A stretch of DNA of 64,000 nt from Theropithecus gelada (Eukaryota; Chordata; Mammalia; Primates; Cercopithecidae). The translations under genes and the position numbers were made by a program. Location: positions 3,128,839 to 3,192,838 of the forward strand of contig NC_037682.1 in the NCBI RefSeq assembly GCF_003255815.1, in the 5' to 3' direction. The notes below the pieces were generated by a model. It did not search any database, was not told the origin of the DNA, and was given only the letters and a program-made list of their open reading frames with translations. Shown one piece after another: positions 1 to 11,589 of the stretch; position 1 is the first letter of the stretch, and the number at the start of each line of letters is the position of its first letter.

Positions 1-690
1 AAAGGCTTCTAAAGAGGGGTTGTCAGGATGGTGGTGAAGTCCATTAAGCAATTTCAAAGGGTCTTAATCAAACCCCCTCTCGGTCCACAAGATCACGTCA
101 AAGGACTCTGGAGAGGAGAAGAGGGGCAGACACTTCTCGTGGGTTTTCCACCTGACTGGGTGGCCCTGCAGCATGGGGGCCTGTGGGCTCTCACTCCGCC
201 TGTAACTCCATTTTTGACCCCAGCCAAGCCTGTCTCCTCTCTGGGCCTCCACCTCATTCCTGGGGCGAACCCACACTGCCCAGGTCAGGGAGCAGGCACC
301 ACCTCGGAGGGGGTCTACAAGGGAAATGTCTCATCTCGCCGCTTTAGGAGGAGGCTTCGGCGGCATCTCCAAACCATCAACACAGCTGCTGAGAACCACC
401 ACTTACAGAAAGGGAAACTGAGGCATAGAAGAGCCACAGGATCCAGAGCCTGAATTTCCCTGGCACTTGGGCCTGGTACCTGACCATGCTTTGCCTTGGT
501 TTCTCATCCATCAAACAGGCTGAGACCACATACTACCTCACATGGTTGGGATGGGCTGTGAGTCAGGCAACTCAGCACATGTGGCAGGTGCTTCCACAAT
601 GTTCCACGGTGACATCTCAAGCCCACAGTCCTCAGTGGTCCTGTTGGGCTCCTTCAGAATCCCCGAGATGCCCCGCATCATCTGCCTTGG
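1..690. other. Intergenic, no gene seen
   Basis: Unique-looking sequence of mixed composition. The open frames here show no recognisable domain and no exon-like splice structure. A short stretch around 365-430 resembles a MIR fragment (the 'aaactgaggcatag' type core). KCNQ1 is the expected neighbour beyond the left edge, but I recognise none of its coding exons here. Confidence 0.5.
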
Positions 691-985
691 ACTTTTTTTT
701 TTTTTAGAGACAGGGTCTCACTCTGTTGCCCAGGCTGGAGTACAGTGGCCTGATCACAGCTCACTGCAGCCTCGGATCCTAGGCTCAAGTAATCCTCCCA
801 CCTCAGCCTCCCAAGAAGTGGGGACTACAGGTGCACACCACCACGCCTGACTAATTTTGTTTATTTTCTTGTAGAGACAGAGTCTTGCTGTGTTGCCCAG
901 GCTGGTCTCAAACTCTTGGGCTCAAGTGATCCTCCCACCTCGGCCTTCCAAAGCACTGCAGGTATGAGCCACGGCTCCAGGCCAC
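691..985 (-). repeat. Alu element (AluJ-like), minus strand
   Basis: Begins with a T run (the reversed poly-A tail) and then shows the reversed right and left Alu monomers. These include the 'ctgttgcccaggctgg' and 'gatcacagctcactgcagcctc' stretches. The 'ggctcaagt-atcctcccacctcagcctccca' type sequence and the many substitutions suggest an old J-type copy. Confidence 0.9.
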
Positions 986-2110
986 GTTGGGCATTTTTTC
1001 AAGGTATAGACACAAAACCTTCTTATTGTGTGTTCCCAAATGTCCCGCAGTCACAGGCTGAACAAAGCAGGGCCATTCACCCCCGCCACAGCCACACACC
1101 TCTCCCACCTGGGTGGTTAACCTGCAAGTGCTAAGGGCTCTGAAACCACACAGCAGTGGCCTGCGATCCCAATTGTTCTGCAGCCAGCTGTCCTCACCCA
1201 TCAGATGCTATGGAGCCCATCTGTGAAGACCTTCCTGTTCTCCTGACCTTCTGCAAAGAGTTTCTCAGGCGACTGTGACCTAACCGTATCCAGCCTCCCT
1301 ATGCAAATGGAAATTCACCCATTCTGGGTTGAACTGAGATGCAAACTCACACCCAGCCACCCCACATGCACCCCCAAGAGCCAAAATCACCCTCCCAGAG
1401 CTGCTCCCGGCCCCATCGAGCAGGTGCGTGGCCAACAGTCCGGGCTCAGAAGTTGCCTCCTCTCAGGCTCCCAGGCCCGGCCGCTCCTCTGACTCCATTG
1501 GCTGCCACCACTGTTCTGGGGCAGACAGCCAGGTGGGCACACCCAGGTTGGGGGCTATGGGTGGAACAAACGAACCAATGAAAGCTGGGAACACTCCCAG
1601 TAAGAGGGCTTTGTGCGCCCCTAGCCCTGGCCTCACCCCTTCCCTGGTCCTGGGATGAGGAGAGTCACCCCACGGAGGGCTTCAAGGACAAGTGTCTGTG
1701 GTGTACCAGCCGGGGCCCCTCATCGCCTACCTGATGCTACCATGCCCCCAACTGATGGGACAGAAACAAGGCCTTGGAAGCTCAGCCCTCGTGACTAACC
1801 GCACCTGCCAGACTTTGAACTCGGAGCTCTGTGCCACCAGGAAGCCCCCTCACCCCCCACCACTGAAGGAGCTCGGGAAACACCACCCCAGACCGTGCTG
1901 CTTTGGTTTGCAGACCACACAGAGCTGCGGGCAGGAGAGGAGGCCGCCAGGGGCATCGGCCCAGAAGGCCCCTCACCTCCTCCACTGAGGGCTGCCCAGA
2001 GGCAACATGGGTCCCAGGGGACTTTTCATGCGAGACCACCGTCACTCATGCTCCCTCCCCAGCCCTCCCACGACTCGTGCCGCCCCCATCCCAGAAGCCC
2101 CAGCCCTTAG
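986..2110. other. Intergenic, no gene seen
   Basis: GC-moderate sequence without a supported gene. Several overlapping open frames of about 60-120 codons occur on both strands, as expected at this composition. None carries a motif or exon boundaries I can defend. Confidence 0.5.
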
Positions 2111-2119
2111 TCCTCTCTG

Positions 2120-2262
2120 TGGCTGGGAGGACATATAAGCTTAAATCATCCTGCCCTTCTCTGGATGTCACATTTTGTGGCCTTCCCTCATATGTACATA
2201 ATGAAAATTATTTTTTTCCTCCTGTTAATCTGCTCAATTTAACTCGTGGCCCAGCCAAAGAA
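2120..2262 (+). repeat. Possible old LTR 3' fragment
   Basis: The stretch with 'acatataagctta', 'ctgcccttctctgg', 'cctcatatgtacataatgaaaatt' and 'cctcctgttaatctg' resembles the R/U5 part of a degraded endogenous retroviral LTR. The family was not identified and no internal retroviral genes are next to it. A repeat-library search would settle it. Confidence 0.35.
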
Positions 2263-5200
2263 TGAGAAGGGTGGGGGAGACATTTTCACTCCCTACACCA
2301 CCAGCAGCACCTGCACCTCCAGAGGAGCCAGCAGAGAAGGCCGGCCCCTGCCCTCAGCTCAGCAGAACCCAGGCTGCGCTAGGGAGCCGAGAGGCCGGTG
2401 GGGGTTAGTCCCCAGCCCCCTGGTGCCACGAACACACTCCTCCCTCCCTCCCCCATGGCTCCCCGCCACCATCCTTGAGGTAAAGCAGGCAGAACTGTGT
2501 ACTGAAAACGCTCCACAGCCCCCGTGTGTGTCCAGGTGGCTTCAGTTACCCGGCGCCTGGCTGGCCCAGCCTCCAGATAGCTCTGCCAAGGCCTGGCACC
2601 GCTGTCCCCAGTGGCCCCTCTTGCCGCCAGCAAGCCGGAGAGGCCTCAGGGCACAGGCAGATTGCTTTCCTCTATTCGGGCTGGCCCCTGCTCCCCAGGA
2701 AAAGGCTTCATTGTCTCCCGCCCCCCGGCCACCGCCTGGCTCAGGAGACACGGGGGCTCCAAGCTGTGAGGTCACCGGGCCTTGCAGAATCCACCTGCAG
2801 CCGCACCAGTCTAGGAAACCAAATCCCAGTGGCAGATGACAGCCGAGGGTGGCAGGACAGAGTGCCCATTCAGCCTCCGCTGGAGCCGGCCTGGCCTGAC
2901 CTGGCGGCCGCCTCCCCCACCTGGGCCCTCCCACGCCTGAGCCCAGGCCTCACTTAGCCAGTGCTGCCCAGACAGAGGGCTGGGACGTGCCACACCCTGG
3001 GGCTCCCACAAGTTCGAGGATGGATGGTGGCAGAGACCCTGCCCCATCACCAGGGCCTCCTGCAGCCCAGAGTGGGCTCGAGGGAGCCTCCAAGCCAAGC
3101 ATTAACAAGGATGTCTCCTGAACTTGCCAAGCATTGCTGCCCCATCTTACGGATGAGGAGCCTGAGGCTGGGCACCAACTCACCTGCCAGCTGGGTGCAG
3201 CCAAGCTGGCGCCTCGCTGCCTCAGGGGTCCCTGCTCAGTGAGCATATGGAGAAAGTGGCCTGGAAGAGGCCCCAGGCTGCACAGCAGCCTGTAGAGAAC
3301 AGGAGACAGGCCAAGGCATGGGGACACATGGACCCATTTCACAGACAGGCAGCTGAAGTGGCAGCCTCGGCAGCAAGTTGACAAGAAGGCACCAGGACAG
3401 CCCTTGCGTGAGTTGCATCAAAGACAGGAGACCCACCCACGCTCCCCTCTTTAACATCCTGTAAGACCTGAGAGCCATAGCTGGTCCCTCATCACCTTCC
3501 CCTACCCCCAGCCCTGGCCTCTGCATTTGGACAAAGGCTGTGGAGGAAGAGGCTTTGGCTTTTTGACCCTGGCTTCATCCAAATCCCCCAAGCACCTCGT
3601 GGAGGATGGCTGAACCTGGGAGCCTCGTGGGCTCCGTGGAGGCCCTAAAGAGACCAGGCCCCAGCCCCAGGGAGGCTTAACACCCCCTCTCCAGGCAGAA
3701 AGTAACCATTTCTCTTCCAGTGGTTCCCCAGCTTGAGGTCTCCAGCCAGACTGGCTGCTTATGGGCCAGGTGTAAAGAGAAGGACAGAGGGGACAAGCAA
3801 GTGTGAGTGTTCTCAGGCCACTGGGGCCCATCCCCACCCACACCCAGTCATCAGCCCCAGGGACAGCCAGGCCCTCCGCAGTGCAGGGCACACCCCGATT
3901 CTGCAGCAGGGCCCCAGGGCCCCATACTTCCTCTAGGCTGCCTGGGCTCCCTCCTGAGTGGCAGGCTCAGGCCCGGACTCTGGCCCCAACCCGCAGGCTC
4001 AGAGGCAGCCCTGCCTTCCACAGACCAGGCCACGAGTTGCCTGTCACTCAGCTCTTCTGCCCGGTTGGTCACACTGAAAAGAGCATCCAGTGGCTGGGAG
4101 GCATGGATATCGGCTCCAACTCAGCTCAGGAAGCAAGAGCTGGAAACCCAGGCGCAGGAGGTATCTCCAGGCCCAGCACACCCTGCACCAGCTGCCCCAG
4201 CCCCTCCCAAATGCCACCTACCAAACTGGCTCTCTTCCCCATCTGGGTTTAGCAGACTCCTACTCATCCTCCAAAGCCCAGAGCCAAAAGGCCCCTCTTC
4301 CATGATGCTCCTTTTCCAAAAGAGCCCAGGGTCTCCCCCTTGGCACTCAGCACCCACCGCAGATACTGTCTGTGTGAATCTTGAAGCTGATCTCCCTGCC
4401 AGACAGACAGTGGCCCTCGAGGGCATAGCAAATGGGATGACTGACAAGGAGAATCCTTGGGGATTAGGAAATGGGGGTCTGCCGAAAGCCAATGCAGGCT
4501 GATCTGAGACTTCCTGAGGACAAAGTGCAGGGAGCTGTGCTCATGCTCACACTCAGCATAGGGCTCACACTGTCTGCTGACGGCTGCTTCCCTGTCCTGG
4601 AGGATGGGAAGGACGGAGGCGAAAGAGGGGCTCACCCACCTCCTGCTCTCTGCAGAGTGCCCCATCCAGCACCTGTCCAGGCAGACCAGCCGTGCTGCGG
4701 TCCCTCAGAAGCCCTGGGGTTCCACCCCATGTATGTACCCTCTTCCTGGGTTCATGCCTGCTCCCCTGGGCCCACCCTACCCATGTGCCTACTCCCCCAA
4801 CAGCCCACCCATCCCCAGAATCCTCCTTGCCCACATCCCACACTGGTATACTTTTGAAGGCAGCATTGAAGCGGGAGTGGTTCTGAAATCCTCTGCGCTT
4901 CCATCTCCTCCATGGTCACACCCCAAGATGTTGGGAGAGCGAGGTGCTGGTGCCCAGACCAGCACAGATAGATGACACCACCGTCCAGTCTACTTCGCTT
5001 TTCCAGACATCGCACACCCATAACTGGCCTGAGGAACCTCATTCCAGCTTCCAAAGAACACTAAGTACCAGGCGCCACCACACCCCAGGCTCCACACCTC
5101 CCAGAACCCTTGTGGTAGGGGAAGGAGGGGGTTACTCTGCCCCATTTACCTAAGAGAAAATGCAAGGCCTAGATAGAGAAGTGCACCCTCTCCAGCTCAC

Positions 5201-6599
5201 ATGGCTACCAGGCCAGAGACCTTTACCCCACCACACGTGTGGCCCACAGATGAGGTCGTGGGTCATTCAGCCACATCACAGATGGGAGATCCCCTGCCCC
5301 TTGGGAGGAGCTAGAGTCCCCACACCTGGGATCCAGTGCCAGGCTTTAGCACGGATCCCTGTGTGCCCACATCCACCCTGTCTGAACCCCCCATCTAAGG
5401 TACTCGTGATTACACACTGGTCCCTGAGGCCCCGATTTCTGAGAAAATTAATTGGCAGAGTAATTCTCACTAGAGTGTTGTTGACTTCTCCATTTGTAGC
5501 TTGCTGTTTCTGACAGCATCTGTACTGCAGAAGGAAAACCTGAAGAAGACCTCACCTGAGCTCCGAGGCATGGATTTCTGGGCAGATTTGAGACTTTGTG
5601 GCCCCTGCTAAGGGGATATAATTGAAGGTCCTCATAAATCATGACTCAGTCTATGAGGAACCAGCACCTAGCTGCATCCCTAGCCTCTTCCTTCATCACA
5701 CCCAAGCAAAACCCCAGGTTCCAGCCCCACCTAGCAGACTGCAGGCAGGCCGCGGTCCCCCTGCTCCATTCAGGACTCCACTCCGGCTTTTCTCCTTCAG
5801 GAAACCTCCTCATCACCCTCAGGCTGGGTCCGGAGCCCAGGCCCAGGCCCTAGGGTTATGCTGGGTGCTGGTGCTGAGAGACAGAACGGGAACCACAGCT
5901 GGACCTCACCCTGGACAACATCGCCACCACCCCCACTGGTCCACCTGGGAGAACAGAGACTCAGAGACAGCCACACACTGTCCTCTATGCCCCTCACTGC
6001 CTCCCAGGCCTTTGGGGGTTCTAGGCGTAGCTACTGCAGTTTAATTGGGGCCACAACCCCTAATGAGCAGTCCAACGGCATGGGGGACAGTTCGTAGGCA
6101 CCCAGAGCCTGAGCAATGTGGCAGAAAGTCCAGGGGGCCTTCCAGGGGCCCTCAAGTGACCCAGACATCTGGCAGAGTCCAGCTGGCCCCAGGGCTCCCA
6201 GTCCCAGCCTCCTGCCCCCCGGCCCATCGGCCCTGCCTGCAGCCTCAGTTGTACCCACTGGGGAGTCCCAGATTTCCTGTACCACCACCCCACACACTTG
6301 GTCCCCGAAAGACCTGATCCTGAGCTCTTGCTAATCATCTGGCTGTCACTAAGCTGCACCACAATCATTTTCAAAGAGTCCCTGATTTTTAAGGCTCATA
6401 AAACACTGTGAAATGGCCCTTTTCAAAGATTTAGGGCATTAATGACCATGGAAAAACAAAAATTTGTCCAGGTGGCCAGTTTTTAGTAGCTCCCAATACA
6501 AAACTGCCCCCAAGCAGCCCCCACCTGTCCACGCCCCCTCCACTTACCCACCCCAAGGGATTCTAGCCAGGACCCCTGCGTCCTGAGAAACCCTTTCCA
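2263..6599. other. Intergenic, no gene seen
   Basis: About 4.3 kb of GC-rich, C/T- and G/A-skewed sequence without a recognisable gene. It includes a MIR-like fragment around 3090-3230 ('cttacggatgaggagcctgaggctgg'). There is an AT-richer stretch at 5440-5560, and another at 6360-6480 that borders the CpG island to the right. The many overlapping open frames look like composition artefacts. Confidence 0.5.
3090..3230 (-). repeat. MIR-like fragment, minus strand
   Basis: The 'cccatcttacggatgaggagcctgaggc' type sequence matches the reversed MIR core (cccattttacagatgaggaaactgaggc) with several substitutions. It is an ancient tRNA-derived SINE fragment, and the ends are approximate. Confidence 0.5.
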
Positions 6600-7510
6600 G
6601 GAGCAGGCTGGGGAATACCGGCCCAGAGGGGCGAGGACCAGGTGGGGGCAGGGGTAGGGGTCAAGGGGCCAGGATCCCAGCGACTCTCCTGGAGGCTGCA
6701 GAAGGACCTGGCCTGGATGGGGGGCTCCGACGCTCCCCAGCCTGTCCTGGCCCGGCCGGCCTCCTGCCCAGTCGCAGCACTGCCCGGCCCGACCCCCAGA
6801 CCTACTGGGTGCCCAGTCCGAGCCTGGACCGCTAAGGGCCGCGGGCCTGGCGGGCGGGGCGGGGGCCGGGGTCGGGGGTCCGGCGAGCTTTAATGCGCGC
6901 ACAAAGCCTCATTTGCAGGTCAATGCCGCGGCACACTCGCCTCTCCCCTCGCCCGGCGCCCTTTGTCCGGCCGCGCCCGCTCCTCGCGCCAGATGGCCGC
7001 GGAAATGCTAATTTCGGGCGCCCCTGCCCCCCCACCCCCGCGTTTAATTGCGCCTTTGCAGATGGGCCGCGAGTGTGTGCTTCATGCAGATGAGCGCGGC
7101 CTCGCCGCCTTCGGGCCCGCGGTGCCGGCCGCCTCGGACCTCCGGGAGCCGCGGCCGGGCGCGCTGGGGCCGGGGACGGGGAGGGGTCCGCTGTGCCCCC
7201 ACTCGACGAACCGCCGGGCACGGGCGGGCACCCAGCGGGCCGGGCGCGGGAAGCCCGCTTCTCTCTTTTCATTTCTCCAAAATGGGATCTTAAGTGATTC
7301 TGAATGAAAACAAATTGGCCCGCTTTCTTCTCCAAACAGACGCGCGGCGCGGTGGGGGCGGCGGGCGCGGGCCGGGGGCGGCCGGGGCAGTGGGGTTGGC
7401 TCCGGGACCCCTTTCCCTGCCCGGCCCTCGCGCCCTCTACCCGCGTCCCGCCTTCCTCAGCCCTGGGCTGGCGGCTCTCGGAGGCGGCCAGGCAAGACGG
7501 CAGACATGGG
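6600..7510. promoter_or_regulatory. CpG island, unnamed; candidate regulatory element
   Basis: CpG density is high here and low on both sides. The densest part is 6,830-7,480. Visible motifs are AGATGGCCGC at 6991-7000 (YY1-like), a POU octamer variant ATGCAGAT at 7084-7091, and the TAAT-containing stretches 'gctttaatgcgcgc', 'aatgctaatttcggg' and 'gcgtttaattgcgcc'. A conserved-looking AT-rich block at 6360-6480 abuts it. I cannot tie it to a transcript. It could be a promoter of an unannotated RNA or a developmental enhancer. The island itself is seen, while the function is inferred. Confidence 0.7.
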
Positions 7511-7976
7511 GACCCCTTTAACCGGAGTCAAGGATCCCCGGACTTTCTGACCAACCAGGAGCAGAAACCCGCCAGGTCACCCTCGCCTTTCATGACAGAA
7601 ACAGATTCCCAGCCTGGTCGGAGCGCAGAAATGAGGCAGGCCAGGGCCGGCCTCCCCCACCCCTCCCATCTCCAGCCCCAGCAGGAGCCTGGCCCAGGCC
7701 TCTGGCCCCATAGCGCCAGGGGGCATCCTCCGGGAGCCCAGGCCTTCCTCGAAGCCTAGGGGTGGGGCAGGCTGGGCAGAGAGAGGGAGGGAGTTTCTTT
7801 GTGATGTGTCCACTTTAGTAGCAAAATTTCAACCACAAACTTAGAAAACCTAAACACTGGTGGGTGATTCACTTGCTCCACCACCAGCTATGAAGCAGAG
7901 ACAGAGCCATATTCTGGGTGAGTAAGAATACTCCCAATACAAAACTCAGCCACAGACCTTTAAAAGGAAAAGAGGG
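7511..7976. other. Intergenic, no gene seen
   Basis: Transition from the CpG island to AT-richer sequence before an Alu. No gene or repeat was recognised. A weak CTCF-like core (ccagggggc) lies near 7717. Confidence 0.45.
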
Positions 7977-8240
7977 CCGGGCGCCGTGGCTCAGCCTGTA
8001 ATCCCAACACTTTGGGAGGCCGAGGCGGGAGGACTGCTTGAATGCCAGAGTTCCAGTCCAGCCTGCACAACCTGGCAAGGTTGCATCTCTACAAAAAAAT
8101 CTTCTGACCTTTGTATCCAGGTGTAGCGGCTGCCTGTAGAAACAGGAAGGATCACTTGAGCCTGGGAGGTGGAGGCTACATTGAGCCATGACTGTGCCAT
8201 TGTACTCCAGCACGGGTGATGGAGTAGGACCCTATCTCGA
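7977..8240 (+). repeat. Alu element, plus strand, diverged
   Basis: Starts with the Alu head 'ggccgggcgccgtggctca' and continues with 'cctgtaatcccaacactttgggaggccgaggcggg'. It ends at 'gatggagtaggaccctatctcg'. The middle is rearranged and diverged. The A-rich tail runs into a long purine microsatellite. Confidence 0.9.
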
Positions 8241-8494
8241 AAAAGAAAGAAAAAGAGAGAGACAGAAAGAAAGATGAAGAAGAAGAAGAGAAAGAAGAAG
8301 AAGGAGGAGGAAGAGGAGGAGGAGGAGGAGGAGGAGGAGGGAAGGAAGAGAAAGAAAAAAAAGAGAGAAAGAAAAAAGAAAAAGGAAAGAAAGAAGGGAA
8401 GAAAGAAAAAGAAAGAAAGAAGAAAAAGAAAGAAAAGAAAGAAGAAAAAGAAAGAAAAGGAAGAAGAAGAAAAAGAAAGAAAAGAAAAGAAAAG

Positions 8495-8548
<54 letters not shown>

Positions 8549-8550
8549 AA
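8241..8550 (+). repeat. Polypurine (GAAA/GAA/GGA) microsatellite from an Alu tail
   Basis: From 8276 to 8550 every base is A or G, giving 275 nt with no pyrimidine. The sub-blocks are GAA, GGA (8312-8345), mixed GAAA, and a clean (GAAA)n array at the right end (about 8495-8550). Its position after an Alu 3' end shows that it grew from the Alu A-tail. The long Lys/Glu-rich and Phe/Ser-rich open frames across it are artefacts. Confidence 0.95.
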
Positions 8551-9803
8551 CACCTGTTCCTGAAATATTCTGTGATACTTTTGTAATTTGCTCAGAGGAC
8601 TGAAAGTCAGTGCAGGCGGATTCCTCAGCCTTGGGCTCAGCTGAGACTGAAGTCAGCGGACAGAGTGAATATGGCCCAACTGCCACCAGCCCAGCCCAGT
8701 TCTGGCACCCTGGCCCTGGCGTGGCCTTCACAGCTGCACCCCACCATGCCCCACCTCCACCTCAGTGCCCACCCTCCAGCTCCACATCATTGAGCCTGCC
8801 CTGCTGCACCCTGGCGCAGGCACCCTGGCTGCCAGCTCTCCTCCACCCATTCCTCCTCTGAGTGCCCTCAGGCCCCTCAGAGGCTGCTCTTCCCTGGACA
8901 CCCGGGAGCCTCAACTTTTGCCCTGTGCCACACCTCCCTCACCTGGCTCTTGAAAGGAGTCCCATCCACCTTCCCCTCAGGGTGAAGCTCCGGGGCTGGC
9001 CCACACCCCTGCTGGTACTGAAGGCCTATCTGGGGGACCTAACAGGGGTTCAGGTAGACACCCAGGCCGAGGCCGGAGGGCTCAGCCATCCTTGTCACCC
9101 ATTCTGCAGGGCACTGCCTTGTGGGTGCCAGCACAGTGACATGCCGTGGGCTGGGGGTAGCTGGCTCATAGAATATGCATGGCCAGGATGCACCATGGAA
9201 ATTTCCATGGTCACGGGATGGAAACCATTTCCTATCAATAAAATAACAGGTGCCCCGTCAGAATCCCCCTGTCATTTCTTTCCAGGAAACAGTTCAAATA
9301 GGATGGTTACACCCATTTGAGACAAACATCTCTTGGTCCTAACCCCTTGTGGTTGCTTCATTAACCAGAGGCCTCCATCTTCCTCTGGGGAAGCCAGTGC
9401 AGCCCAGCTGCCCTCTGGCCCCAAACCCTCCCTGTGCCCCAAGGTGCCGTGTGGACCCACTGCTACAATCGCCACATTACCCCACACTCGATGTTAAACC
9501 CAGAGCATTTGAACTGTCCTCATATTCCCTCAGCCACTTCTCAACAACAGTGCCTTCCCAATCCTGTAACCTGGGGCCTTTCCCTAACACATTTAAAAGA
9601 CGCCAGCCGCCTTCTCCCGCCTTAGTACTGTCACCAGCTGCTTGTACTCAACTCTCTGCCAAACTGTTACTTTGTTTGTCACACTCAGATTACGGGTTTC
9701 TTAAACAGTTTGTTATGGTTAAATACTTTCAATTAAAACAGTATATGTATGTGTGTGTGTATACAAATAGATAGATATTCTAATATTTTAAAATAGATAC
9801 TTT
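8551..9803. other. Intergenic, no gene; contains a palindrome
   Basis: No gene or repeat family was recognised apart from a short TG/ATAG tract near 9746-9780. An AT-richer block at 9165-9310 contains an 18-bp perfect palindrome, listed separately. Confidence 0.5.
9193..9210. promoter_or_regulatory. 18-bp perfect palindrome with kappaB-like core
   Basis: CCATGGAAATTTCCATGG reads identically on both strands. Its centre, GGAAATTTCC, fits the NF-kappaB/Rel half-site pattern and also holds two GGAAA (NFAT-type) cores in inverted orientation. The symmetry is seen directly, and binding is only inferred. Confidence 0.5.
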
Positions 9804-9940
9804 GAGCTGGGCACAATGGTGCACACCTGTAGTCCCAGCTACTCCAGAGGCAGAGGTGAGAGAATCTCTTGAGCCTAGGAGTTCGAGTCCATACTGGATA
9901 ACATAGCAAGACCCTGTCTCTATTAAAAATATATTTTTAG
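9804..9940 (+). repeat. Alu monomer or truncated Alu, plus strand
   Basis: Contains 'gagctgggcacaatggtg', 'tgtagtcccagctactcc' and 'gcaagaccctgtctctatta' in Alu order, but is too short for a full dimer. It joins directly to the next Alu. Confidence 0.8.
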
Positions 9941-10224
9941 GCCAGATGTCTATAATCCTAGCACTTTGAGAGGCCGAGGCAGGAGGATCACTTGAGCCCA
10001 AGAACTGGAGACCAGCCTGGACAACACAGGGAGACCCTGTCTCTATTAAAAAAGTATTTTTTAAAGATTAGCTGGGTGTGGTGGCACACACCTATGGTCT
10101 CAGCCACTCGGGAGGCTGAGACGGGTGGATTGCTTGAGCCCAGGAGTTCGAAACTACAGTGAGCCATGATCATGCCACTGCACTCCAACATGGGTGACAG
10201 AATGAGATCCTATCTCAAAAAATA
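9941..10224 (+). repeat. Alu element (AluJ-like), plus strand
   Basis: A full dimer beginning near 'gccagatgtctataatcctagcactttg' and ending with 'tgggtgacagaatgagatcctatctc' and an A-rich tail. High divergence points to an old J-type copy. It lacks a clear left boundary from the monomer before it. Confidence 0.9.
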
Positions 10225-11032
10225 TTTTTTAATTAAAATAAAATATGTACTTTGGACGTAAAAAGTAAATGTGAGTTCCATAGTTGTAAAATGGTATAGA
10301 GCCCCAAAGTGCCATCTGCACTTATCTCAGGATAGCAGCATCTATCTGGGGGAGTTTTTACTGTCTTTTTATACATTCCCTTATTGTTTTCTTTTTTTTT
10401 TTTTTTTTTTTTACAATGAGCATATGCTGCTATTTCTACAATCAAAGGAAATATATGGCTATTTTCATTTGGGAATCAAAAGAAATAAAAAGCCCCATTG
10501 GCTTGCCAGCCCTGTGACAGGGGGCTGTCGCAATAATGCCTGGAACTGGCCCCAGCCAATGAAGGACCCCAGCCACAGCCCATGCCAGAGTCCACTGACA
10601 GGACCATCTTACGAGAGGGGCTGCCTCAGAATGGAGTCCTGGGGGTGCCTCAGTAACTAAACCCCCTTGGATGGAAGCCAGGCCAGACCCACTCAGTGCC
10701 AAATTCCACTCAGGCCTGCTCTCAGTTCCAGCAAAATTCCAAAGTATATTGTTGTTATCGTTATTATTTTGCAATTACGTGACATTTTTTAAATGCCTAG
10801 AGTGTTTTTTCAGCCATTTCCATTAGCTCCTTCTCACTCTGCCCAAGAGACACTTCAGCATTGTGTCTGCCACTGGGCAGGCTGGCCAAGGCTCAGAGAG
10901 GTTAACCAACCTGCCTAGGTCTCACAGCAACAGAGAGGCAGGTGCGAGAGCAGACGTCAGGGTTGGGCCCAGGTCATCCTGCAGAGCTAGGGGGCGAGTC
11001 TCACTGTTGAGCCCTGTTGGGCTTTTATTCGG
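10225..11032. other. Intergenic with poly-T and a MIR fragment
   Basis: Holds a poly-T run near 10390-10412 and otherwise unique sequence. About 10850-11010 resembles a reversed MIR ('aaggctcagagaggttaaccaacctgcc'). No gene was recognised. Confidence 0.5.
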
Positions 11033-11041
11033 ATTTAGGAA

Positions 11042-11160
11042 TTTTTTTTGGGGGGGGGGGGGGGGGGCAGGGGCAGATTTGGGAAAGAGAAGAAAAAGTA
11101 GGAATGAGAGAAGAGAGAAAAAAAGGAAAGGAAAGGAAAGCCCATGGCCGAAGCAAGAGA
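11042..11160 (+). repeat. T8-G18 run followed by purine-rich tract
   Basis: Eight T are followed by 18 uninterrupted G (11050-11067), then a mostly A/G stretch ending in a (GGAAA)n array near 11,127-11,150. Such long G homopolymers are rare and error-prone in sequencing, so the exact G count should be treated with caution. Confidence 0.9.
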
Positions 11161-11589
11161 GCAAAATAGGCAGAAGACACCATGGATGTGGGGCTGGCAG
11201 CCCCGCATTGAGAGCCCCTGGCAGGGAACCAGGCCCTGGAGGTGCCCCTGCCTTCTCCCCACACCCTGGCATAGTGCCGGCTTCCAGAGGAGCCTCGTTT
11301 CTCAGTGAGGGGGCAGGAGGAGGTGAGACAGCATCCGTGTCTAGACGCTTATCCTTTGAGGAGAATACCAGGGTCCCCAAATGCCACTTGAGATCTCTCT
11401 GAAATGCAGGAGGCCCTGGAGGCTATATTTGTCATAAGCCTCAGTCACCATGCCTACCCCCAGCTCAGGAGCAGGTGCCACAGCTCAACCTGGCTCTCAT
11501 GCTGAACCAGGTCCCCAGGGGTCTGGACAGTGTCACTCACCAGCAGGCATCCTGGGCCACAGGGCAGGACGCCCAATCTGGAAGCCCAG
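11161..11589. other. Intergenic, no gene seen
   Basis: Short unique stretch between the purine tract and a MaLR LTR. No motif or repeat was recognised. Confidence 0.45.

Noticed and set aside
7991..8731. Phe/Ser-rich 246-codon frame and Lys/Glu-rich frame
   Set aside because: Direct translations of the polypurine microsatellite and the Alu beside it.
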